From assembly GCF_019091455.1 (NCBI RefSeq), contig NZ_JAGXJN010000002.1, positions 310,001 to 374,000 of the forward strand: a DNA stretch of 64,000 nucleotides, written 5' to 3'. This DNA is from Chitinophaga sp. GbtcB8. Lineage in GTDB: Bacteria; Bacteroidota; Bacteroidia; Chitinophagales; Chitinophagaceae. A program made the translations under genes and the position numbers. The notes below the pieces were generated by a model. That model did not search any database and was not told the DNA's origin. It was given only the letters and a program-made list of their open reading frames with translations. Positions 25,517-34,300 of this stretch are shown in pieces (position 1 is the stretch's first letter; each line of letters starts with the position of its first letter).

Positions 25517-25930
25517 AGCTGGTATTTATCTATTAATAATTGGCCATTTATCATATGCACAAGCCCTTTCCGCTGGTTTCTTAACCCGCTACGCGGTACT
25601 GTTAAACAAACAACATTCCAGAAACAGAATGTTGTAAAACCGCGCTGAGCAGATAAATTTATTAATAACCAGGTTGTAATATAAGCATATAGGATGTAAA
25701 GACTTATACAATATGTGGAGTATAATCCCGGTTCATAACCGGGCATAAGATAATAATGATTTAACAGGGGTTACTTATGAGGAGTTTGGGTTATATGAGG
25801 ATCAGGCGCTAGTTAATCCTCATGCTGACTAAAAGCCCGGTGGATTTTGGAAACAGATTAATTTTATCAAGAAGAAACATGCTCCAAAAATAAACAGATT
25901 TTTTACCTTCAAGACCTCATAAACCTTACT
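25517..25930. other. Non-coding region with three stem-loops
   Basis: No gene found. Contains ACAACATTC/GAATGTTGT with an 8-base loop (25610-25635), CCCGGTT-CAT-AACCGGG (25727-25743), and ATGAGGAT/ATCCTCAT with a 13-base loop (25795-25823). It lies between the divergent mlaE and beta-lactamase genes. The hairpins could be leader structures, operators or a small RNA. The second resembles a tRNA T-arm, but the loop does not fit and no tRNA can be built around it. Confidence 0.5.
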
Positions 25931-26827
25931 ATGCTATTACGCGTATTCATCCTCCTGATTTTTACCGCTTTCTCTTATACCACCCATGCCCAGCTGCCCG
26001 CGCTCCGGCAGAAAATGGAAGCCATTATTGCCGGAAAACAGGCTCACATCGGCATTTCCATGCTGGCTATAGAAGATAAGGACACCCTTTCTATTAATGC
26101 CGCCCATCATTACCCCATGCAAAGCGTGTTTAAATTTCACCTGGCATTGCTGGTATTGCATAAAGCAGACCAGGGAAAGCTGTCCCTTACCCAACGCATT
26201 CACATCAAACAAGCATCGCTTGCAAAAAAATCCTGGAGCCCCTTGCGGGATGAGCACACCGCACCGGAATTTGATCTTACCATAAAGGAGCTGTTAAGCT
26301 ACACCGTATCCCAGAGCGATAATAACGGCTGTGACATTTTATTTGGCTTAGTGGGTGGGCCGGCAGCCCTGAATAATTACATACACACCCTGGGGGTTAA
26401 AGACATTAACATTGTGGCTAATGAAGCACAGATGCACGCTGCCTGGGATGTACAGTACAATAACTGGACTACCCCCATCGCAGCTACGCAGCTGCTGCAA
26501 AAGTTTCAGGCGGGGAAGATCCTTTCTGAGAACAGTAAAACATTACTCTGGCAGCTCATGGCCACTGGCGTTAAAAGCAACCGCCTTAAAGGCCTGTTGC
26601 CTGCCGATACAGACGTAGCCCATAAATCCGGCACTTCCGATACCAATGAGCAGCACCTTACCGCCGCATTCAACGACATTGGCATTATTACCCTGCCCAA
26701 TGGAAAACATATAGCCATGGCCGTATTTGTATCTGATTCAAAGGAAGATGATGCTACTAACCAGCGCATTATTTCAGAGATAGCCAAAGCAGCCTGGGAT
26801 CATTATTCCTTAACCCACATGAACTGA
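25931..26827 (+). CDS. bla: Class A beta-lactamase (subclass A2-like)
   Basis: 298 residues with a signal peptide (to HAQ, residue 21). All class A motifs are visible: S65-V-F-K68 (SxxK), S129-D-N131 (SDN), Glu165 in NEAQMHAAWDVQYNNW (omega loop, as in the CepA/CfxA/PER group) and K232-S-G234 (KTG equivalent). Expected to hydrolyse penicillins or cephalosporins in the periplasm; the spectrum cannot be told from sequence. Divergent from the mla operon and overlapping the convergent serine hydrolase by 25 bases. A chromosomal gene without mobile-element marks nearby. Confidence 0.9.
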   Translation: MLLRVFILLIFTAFSYTTHAQLPALRQKMEAIIAGKQAHIGISMLAIEDKDTLSINAAHHYPMQSVFKFHLALLVLHKADQGKLSLTQRIHIKQASLAKKSWSPLRDEHTAPEFDLTIKELLSYTVSQSDNNGCDILFGLVGGPAALNNYIHTLGVKDINIVANEAQMHAAWDVQYNNWTTPIAATQLLQKFQAGKILSENSKTLLWQLMATGVKSNRLKGLLPADTDVAHKSGTSDTNEQHLTAAFNDIGIITLPNGKHIAMAVFVSDSKEDDATNQRIISEIAKAAWDHYSLTHMN

Positions 26828-28182
26828 TCCAGGTTCAGGATCATTTTCTGCGAAGCCGCATCTGTAATAAAATCGTACCCCAGGCTGAATGAGGTGCCGG
26901 GAACCTTTACCTGGAAATGGTTATCGCCCGCATGCGTCAGAGGTACATTACTCAGCTCCGACAGGTAAGTGGAATACAGCTGACCGTTCCTTATACTAAT
27001 ATCAAGACTACCGGCGCCACCTGCCAGCTTGTAAGTACCTGTATATTTACGCAGGTCTGTGTCCGTTTTTTTATTGAAAACCGGTGTTAGGAGCTGGCTG
27101 AATATTGCATTTATCCGGTTAAACTCAAAGTCGCTTACGTTGGTTAGTATTACCCAGCCTAGTTTTAACGCCGGGCTAAAAAAGACCTCGCAACGGTAAC
27201 CCAGCATTGCGCCTTCATGCATCACAAAAGGGTATGCTGGTTTCCAGCCAATTTTAAAGGCCCCCATCATGGCCTTATCCGTAGCCGGTAATATTTGGTT
27301 GGCCGCCGCATCATCCCGGAACTGGAAGCTGATGTACTTAGCCAGGTCCCTGGCGGTTGAATAAACGCCGCCTGCCGGCATAGCCGAATTGGGCACAAAC
27401 ACCGGTGTGCGGGTCACTGATTTCGTACTATCGTTATAATGGTAGCCGGCAGCCACTTTGGGATTATCAGCATCCTGCAAAAAGCCGCTGCTGCTCATAC
27501 CCAGGGGTTGCATAATATGCTGTTTCACATAGGTAGTATAGGTGGTTTTAGCGGCCCTTTCCAATGCAAAACCCAGCATGCTGTAACCCAGGTTAGAGTA
27601 ATGCCGGTCGCTGTACGACAGCAGGTCATACGCCGGGTATTCTGTTGTAATAAAGGGTAAAGACTGCAGCATGGCCTGTTGGGTACTGGCAACAATAGCG
27701 GTGTCTTTTGATGCTCCCATTATCCACCGGTCTATCCCTTGCATAAAGGCAAGATCGGCCTGGGTATTGCGGGGCAGGCCGCTTGTGTGCGTAGCCAGCT
27801 GCAGCAGCGTGGCGGCATGCTTGTATTCCGGCAGGTATTTACGCACATCATCATCCAGCCGTACCACCTGTTTGGCTTTGAGCTGCATAAGCATAGTAGC
27901 GGTAAATGTTTTGCTTACGGATAGTATCGGGTACTTTGTATCAATGGTGGAGGGTATTTTGTTTTCCACATCCACATAACCCAGGGCTTCGCTGTAAATA
28001 ATGTCCTGATCATGTATAACGGCTACGGCTATGCCGGGTGAGTGGTACCGGCCCATAAAGCCTGCTACATTTATTTTTAGCTGGCTGCGTATTGAATCGG
28101 GGAGTGTACCCTGGGCTTTACAGCACATTGTTACAAAGCCCATCATAACGGTAATGATAACAGTAAGGAGTAAGTGTCGCAT
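26803..28182 (-). CDS. Serine hydrolase of the beta-lactamase / class C PBP fold
   Basis: 459 residues. Signal peptide (about 1-24). Catalytic domain: S88-V-S-K91 (SxxK), Y195-S-N197 (YxN), and an HEGAMLGYR box near residue 335 (HxG in place of KTG). It ends with a small beta-barrel-like domain (LRKYTGTYKLAGGAGSLDISIRNGQLYS). Such proteins include esterases, D-aminopeptidases and PBP4*-type peptidases; true AmpC activity is not implied. It overlaps the class A beta-lactamase gene tail to tail by 25 bases. Confidence 0.85.
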   Translation of the reverse strand: MRHLLLTVIITVMMGFVTMCCKAQGTLPDSIRSQLKINVAGFMGRYHSPGIAVAVIHDQDIIYSEALGYVDVENKIPSTIDTKYPILSVSKTFTATMLMQLKAKQVVRLDDDVRKYLPEYKHAATLLQLATHTSGLPRNTQADLAFMQGIDRWIMGASKDTAIVASTQQAMLQSLPFITTEYPAYDLLSYSDRHYSNLGYSMLGFALERAAKTTYTTYVKQHIMQPLGMSSSGFLQDADNPKVAAGYHYNDSTKSVTRTPVFVPNSAMPAGGVYSTARDLAKYISFQFRDDAAANQILPATDKAMMGAFKIGWKPAYPFVMHEGAMLGYRCEVFFSPALKLGWVILTNVSDFEFNRINAIFSQLLTPVFNKKTDTDLRKYTGTYKLAGGAGSLDISIRNGQLYSTYLSELSNVPLTHAGDNHFQVKVPGTSFSLGYDFITDAASQKMILNLDQFMWVKE

Positions 28183-28318
28183 ACACCTTCTTCAGCAAGA
28201 TGGTGCCAAAGTGAAAAGTAATTGATCTTCAATGAAATACCGCACCGCTCTTCTACCAACATGTCCGGAAATGCACAACCAGTGTTCAGTAGGGAACGTT
28301 GAATGCCAGGCTCCAAAT

Positions 28319-28382
28319 GCTAAATGCTAAACGCAAAGTGCAAAACGTAATCAGCTTTCTGCTTTCTGCTTTCCGCTTTTAG
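28319..28382. repeat. Heptad inverted-repeat element E
   Basis: Left arm: GCTAAAT GCTAAAC GCAAAGT GCAAAAC (28319-28346). Right arm: GCTTTCT GCTTTCT GCTTTCC GCTTTTA (28354-28381). The right arm lies inside the coding end of the DinB-like gene and supplies its final codons. The stop codon (28351-28353) sits between the arms. Confidence 0.75.
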
Positions 28383-28881
28383 CTACATGTTCATAAATAT
28401 TCCTCAGCTGCCGTATATGCCTTTTCGCATGTGCTACGCCAAAACAAACCCATTCCAGCCGTGTAAGCGGGCCTACCTGCGGAAAGTCAAATTCAGCGTA
28501 GGTCATAGACAGGTCCTGCGTTTGAATGGCTTTTTCCGTGCGGCTAACCGTGGCATCCATTGCATTCAGCAGGTTTTGTTTGTCGTACTCTTTTGCCTCC
28601 GGCAATACAAAATCCGGCGATTGCAGCTTAGTGCTAAAGTCAAGGAAAATACCTTCAATGACGGCTTTCATTTCATCGGGCGCCCGTTGCGTAGGTACAC
28701 CTGGTCCGTCTACAGCATCGGCAATAGTGCCTTTTAATAAATGTTCTCCTACCTGTGCAGCCGTCCAGCTGCCTTCAAAGGGCACGGTATTCAGCTGCTC
28801 CTGTGAAAAGGTGGAGAGTAATTGTAACAGCTCTCTGTATGTGCTGGTATATTCCTGGTAAGCTGCCTGATTATTGATCAT
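28351..28881 (-). CDS. DinB family protein
   Basis: 176 residues from ATG 28881; a longer frame to 29148 crosses the next gene's promoter and is rejected. A four-helix DinB fold: NNQAAYQEYTSTYRELLQLLSTFSQEQLNTVPFEGSWTAAQVGEHLLKG (first metal His), and HAKRHIRQLRNIYEH (second and third His). These proteins bind a divalent metal and include bacillithiol transferases; many are uncharacterised. The C-terminal KSGKQKAES is encoded by heptad-repeat units (28354-28381), so the natural end has been rewritten by the repeat. Confidence 0.82.
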   Translation of the reverse strand: MINNQAAYQEYTSTYRELLQLLSTFSQEQLNTVPFEGSWTAAQVGEHLLKGTIADAVDGPGVPTQRAPDEMKAVIEGIFLDFSTKLQSPDFVLPEAKEYDKQNLLNAMDATVSRTEKAIQTQDLSMTYAEFDFPQVGPLTRLEWVCFGVAHAKRHIRQLRNIYEHVAKSGKQKAES

Positions 28882-28910
28882 AGTTGTAAGTTTTCGTTTG
28901 GATGATGATG

Positions 28911-28918
28911 CAAACTTA
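28911..28918 (-). promoter_or_regulatory. -7 promoter element of the DinB-like gene
   Basis: On the minus strand TAAGTTTG (followed by C) fully matches TAnnTTTG, 29 bases before the start codon. Confidence 0.5.
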
Positions 28919-29024
28919 CAATGCGCACACATGCCGGAAGGGGTTGAAATACGACAATTAAAGGGGGGATTATGACATGGTGGAGGACCCCAAAAAACCA
29001 CCAACGTCAACATTGAAATTTTAT

Positions 29025-29032
29025 TATATTTG
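29025..29032 (+). promoter_or_regulatory. -7 promoter element of the zinc-ribbon protein gene
   Basis: TATATTTG fully matches TAnnTTTG and lies 23 bases before the ATG at 29056. Confidence 0.5.
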
Positions 29033-29055
29033 TCTGAGACAATACACCTATCCCT

Positions 29056-29652
29056 ATGAGTACAGGAATCGATACCCACTTCGTACAGGAGCACTATGCT
29101 CAAATGTCCGATAAAGAGCTGATCCACTTTTTCTCCCATGATGCACAAGGACTTACACCCGCGGCACTCGCCATTGCAAAAGAAGAGGTCCAGAAACGCG
29201 GCCTGGATTCCCGGTTATCAACCGCTCTGGAATTACAGAACAATCGCACGCTGGCAACAGACGAAACAGATTATTACTGCAACCTGCTCCGCAGCCTGCA
29301 ATGCCCGCACTGCCAAACGAATAACAAATTGCTGAACGCAACAATGGTATCTGAAGTAATCAGCTTCATTTTCATTACACATTACCAGCAGCACGTAAAG
29401 ATCGGCTGCCCCGATTGCCTGGACAGCGCCATTCATAAAGCGCAGGCCAGAACCCTGATCCTGGGCTGGTGGGGCATTCCCTGGGGAATTATACGATCCG
29501 TAAGCGCTATAGCAAGCAACATAAAGTTCAAAAAACAGCACCACGCAGATGGGGCTAATGAAGTATTAAAAAACTTTGTACAGGTAAATGCAGGGCAGCT
29601 GATCATGCGAAAGGATTATAAACAATCCCTGCAAAACCTGATTACAACGTAA
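29056..29652 (+). CDS. Uncharacterised protein with zinc-ribbon cysteines and a membrane segment
   Basis: 198 residues. Not assigned to a named family. The N-terminus (MSDKELIHFFSHDAQGLTPAALAIAKEEVQKRGLD, residues 17-51) is a short helical motif often seen in Bacteroidota hypothetical proteins. Cys83-x-x-Cys86 (CPHC) and Cys118-x-x-Cys121 (CPDC) could bind one zinc. A hydrophobic stretch at about 133-152 (TLILGWWGIPWGIIRSV) may be a membrane helix. No signal peptide. Directly followed by an inverted 8-base repeat element. Confidence 0.65.
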   Translation: MSTGIDTHFVQEHYAQMSDKELIHFFSHDAQGLTPAALAIAKEEVQKRGLDSRLSTALELQNNRTLATDETDYYCNLLRSLQCPHCQTNNKLLNATMVSEVISFIFITHYQQHVKIGCPDCLDSAIHKAQARTLILGWWGIPWGIIRSVSAIASNIKFKKQHHADGANEVLKNFVQVNAGQLIMRKDYKQSLQNLITT

Positions 29653-29659
29653 CAGGTAA

Positions 29660-29788
29660 ATGTGCAGATATGCAGATGTGCAGATGGTAAATGAGTGATC
29701 TTCGTAATGCTCCATCCGTACATCCAAATATCTGCCCATTTGCTTATCTTCATATTCGCACATCTGCATATTTGCACATCTGCAAATC
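29660..29788. repeat. Inverted repeat of TGCAGATN units
   Basis: Left arm 29660-29681 (ATGTGCAGATATGCAGATGTGC) is matched by right arm 29758-29779 with 21 of 22 positions complementary. Each arm is internally periodic at about 8 bases. It starts 8 bases after one stop codon and ends 8 bases before the next start codon, like the heptad elements but with a different unit. Confidence 0.7.
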
Positions 29789-29795
29789 TATATCT

Positions 29796-30893
29796 ATGCG
29801 CTTACTCGTCTGTTCCATACTCGTCTTGTCCGGCCTTGCCGCCAGCGCACAAACAGATACGGCCCTGGCAAGGCAAAAACGCGATACCGCCATCGCCCTT
29901 ATTGATGATGGTAAGTCTGCAGAGGCACTGGTAATGCTGGCAGCCGCGCAGCAGCTGGATCCCAATGATCCGGAAATACCCTACGAGATAGCCTTCGCCC
30001 ATTACCAGCTGCAGGATTATGAAGGCGCTATTACCATCCTCAAAAAAATGCTGAAGAATAAAATGGTCACGGCCCGGGTGTACCAGATGTTAGGCAATAG
30101 TTACGACAACGCCGGCAAAAGCAGTAAGGCCATTGAAACGTATGATAAAGGGCTGGAGCATTTTCCCGTGGCAGGTAACCTGTACCTGGAAAGAGGTGTA
30201 ATGGAGCTTAACACTAAACAATACAACAAGGCATTAGCCTTTTTTGAAGCCGGTATTAAAGCCGATCCCGCATTCCCCTCCAACTATTACTGGGCTGCAC
30301 GTTTGTTCTTTGATTCTGAAGAGGAAGTATGGGCTATGATCTACGGGGAGATCTTCGTGAACCTGGAACGCGGCAGCAAACGTACAGAGGAGATCAGCAA
30401 ACAATTATACTACACTTATAAATCAGAGATCCAGTTTAAGGACGATACCAGCATTACCGTTAGCTTCAGCAAAAATAAAACGGTTAATATTGTCTATAAC
30501 CCGAAAAGCGGACCGGATGCGCTGTTGCAGGCTTTAATGCGCAAACCTTTCGGTACCGGCGTGTATGAGCCAACGTTAGCCCTGGCAGTAGCAGGGGAGA
30601 AGATCGTAAGCCTGGCCACGCTGCATAATATCCGTTCTAAGTTCCTGGATAACTATCAGCAGCTGGGCCACCAGCAAAAAACACCCGTTGTATTATTTGA
30701 TTACCAGCAGCAAGTACGCAGCGCCGGTCATTTTGAGGCCTATAATTACTGGGTATTGGGCAACGGTAACCAGCAGGAGTTTGATGACTGGCGTTTGAAT
30801 AATCCACAAAAGTGGCAGCAGTTCATCGCCTGGTTTACCAACCATCCTTTACAGTTAACAGAAGAAAACAAGTTTTACAGGAGTAAATATTAA
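29796..30893 (+). CDS. TPR-repeat protein, exported
   Basis: 365 residues from ATG 29796; the open frame reaches upstream through the repeat element, but only this ATG yields a signal peptide (MRLLVCSILVLSGLAASAQ). Residues 25-190 contain tetratricopeptide repeats (AEALVMLAAAQQLDPNDPEIPYEIAFAHYQLQDYEGAI, YQMLGNSYDNAGKSSKAIETYDKGL, KALAFFEAGIKADPAFPSNYYWAARLFF). Residues 200-365 are an unassigned alpha/beta domain. It probably scaffolds a periplasmic complex; partner unknown. Ends convergent with the response regulator across a short heptad element. Confidence 0.75.
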   Translation: MRLLVCSILVLSGLAASAQTDTALARQKRDTAIALIDDGKSAEALVMLAAAQQLDPNDPEIPYEIAFAHYQLQDYEGAITILKKMLKNKMVTARVYQMLGNSYDNAGKSSKAIETYDKGLEHFPVAGNLYLERGVMELNTKQYNKALAFFEAGIKADPAFPSNYYWAARLFFDSEEEVWAMIYGEIFVNLERGSKRTEEISKQLYYTYKSEIQFKDDTSITVSFSKNKTVNIVYNPKSGPDALLQALMRKPFGTGVYEPTLALAVAGEKIVSLATLHNIRSKFLDNYQQLGHQQKTPVVLFDYQQQVRSAGHFEAYNYWVLGNGNQQEFDDWRLNNPQKWQQFIAWFTNHPLQLTEENKFYRSKY

Positions 30894-30896
30894 AGA

Positions 30897-30924
30897 GCCC
30901 TTAGCCCTTAGCGTTCAGCGTTAA
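30897..30924. repeat. Heptad element F (single arm)
   Basis: GCCCTTA GCCCTTA GCGTTCA GCGTTAA, four exact 7-base units. The last contains the stop codon (30921-30923) of the minus-strand response regulator, whose sense strand reads GCTGAAC GCTAAGG. Confidence 0.7.
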
Positions 30925-31370
30925 TTCTTTCTCCGGTAGCTGGCAATAGCCTTACAAATAGCAGTGGCGGGGTTATTTTGTTGAGCTGCTACCACAATCG
31001 CTTCCAGTAAGCCTTTCAGGTCTTTGTAACTATTGGGTTTAGTTAAAAAGCAGGATGCGCCAAGTACATTAGCCGTTTCTTTATCGTTTTGGTCAGAAGA
31101 GGTGGAATACATGATCACCGGGATATCTTTTAAACCGTCAGCGGTCTTTAATTTCCGCAGGAACTGCCAGCCATTCATTACCGGCAGGTTAATGTCCAGG
31201 AATATAATGTCCGGATGTTCCAACCCTTTTTGCAGTTTCCGGAAAGCCTCTTCCCCGTCTATGGCCTGTTTGCAGGTAATAATAGGATCTACGGCTGCCA
31301 GTACTTCCGCAAATAATTCGCGGTCGTCCGTATCATCATCTATTAGTAAAAAGGTTCTCGTTACTGCCAT
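30921..31370 (-). CDS. Single-domain response regulator (CheY-like)
   Basis: 149 residues, one receiver domain: acidic pocket DDDTDD (11-16), phospho-acceptor Asp59 (IIFLDINLPVMNG), a conserved Thr/Ser region (VIMYSTSS) and Lys in FLTKPNS. No output domain, so it acts through protein contacts. Its first 35 bases overlap the 3' end of the hybrid kinase, so translational coupling is likely and the kinase is its probable phosphodonor. Confidence 0.9.
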   Translation of the reverse strand: MAVTRTFLLIDDDTDDRELFAEVLAAVDPIITCKQAIDGEEAFRKLQKGLEHPDIIFLDINLPVMNGWQFLRKLKTADGLKDIPVIMYSTSSDQNDKETANVLGASCFLTKPNSYKDLKGLLEAIVVAAQQNNPATAICKAIASYRRKN

Positions 31371-34300
31371 TGCTATCTGCTTTAAACGGTCGTTGTATCT
31401 GTATCAATGGTAATAATATGGTAAATACAGCACCTTCATCTCTTATACCGGTAGCGGTAATGCTGCCATGGTGCCGTTCCACTATCTTTTTACATAAGGC
31501 CAGGCCCAAACCGGTTCCCTCAAATTTATCTTTTGCATTCAGCCTGGTAAAGGTATCGAAAATTCGCTTTGCATATTCCTGTTCAAATCCTATACCATTA
31601 TCGGTGACCGCCACCTCTACATAATCCTGTCCGCCTTCCCGAAGGGTAGAGCAGGTAATGCGTATCACCGGCAATTCATCTGTTCGCGCAAACTTCAGGG
31701 AGTTGTTAATTAAATTATAAAATAGCTGGTAAATGAGTATGGAAGCGCCCTCAACTATAGGTAATTCGTTCCGCACAATACGCGCGCGTTTTTGCTGTAT
31801 GCTTACTTCCAGGTCTTCCTCAATATTGGCCAGCGTTTTATTCAGATCAACTTTTTCAAGTTTCTGTTCTGCAGCATTCAGGGTAGAGTAGGAGAGCACC
31901 CCTTCTATCATGGAAAAGATCCTTTCTGTGGCATGTTGCACTTTATCCAGGAATGTTCTGCCTTTTTCCGGCAGCAGATCTCCATACTCATACTGCAACC
32001 GGTTGCTGAAGGTTTTGATCTTGCGCACAGGCTCTTTCAGGTCATGGCTGACCACATGTGCAAACTGTTGCAGGTCTTCATTGGATTGTTGTAAAGCTAT
32101 ATTCAGCTCCTGCAGCTCGTGTGTGCGGTTTTTTACTTCCTGCTCCAGCAAAGTGGTATATTCCCGGGCAACGCGGCGGGCAATTACCTGTTCAGATACA
32201 TCAATGCCTACTGCAATAATACCTGTTACCACATTATGTGCATCGCGCAGCGGCGCGTAAATGAAGTTAAGGAACAGCTGTTCGGGTTTACCAAAACGTA
32301 TCAGCTCCAACGGTATTTCATTGCCATGGTAGGGCACACCGCTGGTATATACTTCATGTAATATTTGTCCAAAACCCTGCTCCGCCAGTTCCGGCAGCAC
32401 TTCCAGCAGCGGTTTGTTGATGGCATTTTCATGATCCCTGTCCCAGAGCTCCAGGGCCCTTTCATTTACGATCTCAATAGAAAAGGTGTCCCCGCGCAGC
32501 AGCACCATGGGTATGGGTGATTGCAGGATCATGTTGCGCACATTATTTTCAGCGGCAATACGGCTTTTGGCAATCTTGATATTCGCTTCTACCCGGGCCA
32601 GTAATTCACGGGCCGAAAAGGGTTTCACCAGGTAATCGTCCGCACCGGCATCCAGCCCTTCTACTTTAGATTCTTCACCTGCGCGGGCCGATAAAAAGAT
32701 CACCGGTATATGCCGGGTATCCGGGTGGTTACGTACCTGCTGCAGCAATCCAAAACCATTCAGCCGGGGCATCATAATGTCAGACAGCAGCAGGTCCGGT
32801 TTATATTGCAGCATTTTGCTGAATGCCTCTTCACCATTAACGGCAGTGATTACACGGAACTGGTGGGCCAGCAGCCGCTGTACGTACTCCCGCATATCTG
32901 CATTATCATCTGCCAGCAGCACTGTATATAAAGCAGGGCTACTGGTATCATTAATAGCTGCTTCATGCCGCGGCGCTTCCGGCAGCCATTTCATGGCTTC
33001 CTGCAAAAAAGCGTCGGCCTGTTTAGATATAATTGCGTTAGGATCGCTTTCTTCAATACGGCCGTGTTCCAGGTGTTTCTTACCCGTGGGTATCACTACT
33101 GTAAAGGTAGATCCTGCGCCCGGGCGGCTGCTTACGGTAATATTTCCCTTATGGATCTTTACCAGCTCTTTTACCATGGCCAGGCCAATACCTGTGCCTT
33201 CCTGGCTGCGGCCCTGTATGTTCTCTACCCGGTGAAAACGGTCAAATATTTTATCCAGCTGGTCTGCTGCAATACCTATACCCGTATCCGTTACTGATAG
33301 CAGCACCTGGTTATCTGCCACCTGCACCCCTACATCTATATGACCCTGGTTCGTATATTTAAAGGCGTTAGAGAGCAGGTTCAATACTATTTTCTCCCAC
33401 ATCTCCACATCCACATATACTTCCGCCTCTGTATCAGTACAAAGAATGTTCAGCGCCATACCGGCTTTTTCAACCGCAGAGCGGAAGGTGCTGGCCAGGT
33501 CCTCTGTAAATCTGCAGATGTCCACCCGGGCAAACTTTCCGTCTACCCGTTCCGCTTCAATGCGCGAAAATTCCAGCAGCGTGTTCACCAGCTTTTGCAT
33601 GCGCAGCGCATTGCGGTAGGCAATTTCCAGCTCTGTTTTATGGGCGGTATCAATAGCAGGGTTTTGCAGGGCTTCTTCAATAGGGCCCAGTAATAAGGTC
33701 AGAGGCGTGCGGAACTCATGGCTGATGTTGGAAAAAAAGGCCGTTTTAGCGCGGTCTATCTCCGCCAGCGCCGCAGCCCTTTTCCGCTCTTCTTCCAGCA
33801 GGTGCACATCTGCAAAGCCGGACATGATCTGGTCCATGATCAGGGTGCAGAAACCAATATATTTTTCATCTGGTAAGCGGTAGGGGTTAAAGCCTGCTAC
33901 CAGGAAACCATAAGGTTCTTTGGCCGTAGCAGAAACAATGGGCAGTATAACAGCTTTTCCGGGCCTGATGGTCCAGCTGCCCATGGGCATGGCTCCCATA
34001 ATAGCTTCCAGCCCGTCCATGACCTGCGGCTGCCGCAGCAGGGCGGCCCTTTGCAGTAAAACACCCAGGCCCGGGGTTTCCAGGTCAATTTCAGCGGGTA
34101 CCTGCGGGGCGGCATCGCCCAGGTCCGTAGCATTTACCAGCGTAGCCCTGTTATCAGATAGAGTATAAAAAAGTGCAAAAGGAAAGTCCTTCGGGTTTTC
34201 TTCCAGTGTATAAATGGTTTGTTGTATCACATCCCGGCTGGCCTGCAGCCCGGTTAAACGTTTACCCAGCTGCGTGAGGGTCTTTAGCTGCCGTTCGCTG

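Noticed and set aside
25727-25743. CCCGG-TTCATAA-CCGGG looked like a tRNA T-arm
   Set aside because: The loop does not fit TTCRANY, and no acceptor, D or anticodon stems can be paired at the right distances.
28882-29148. N-terminal extension of the DinB-like protein
   Set aside because: It runs through a full promoter match and into the neighbouring gene; the DinB fold begins at 28881.
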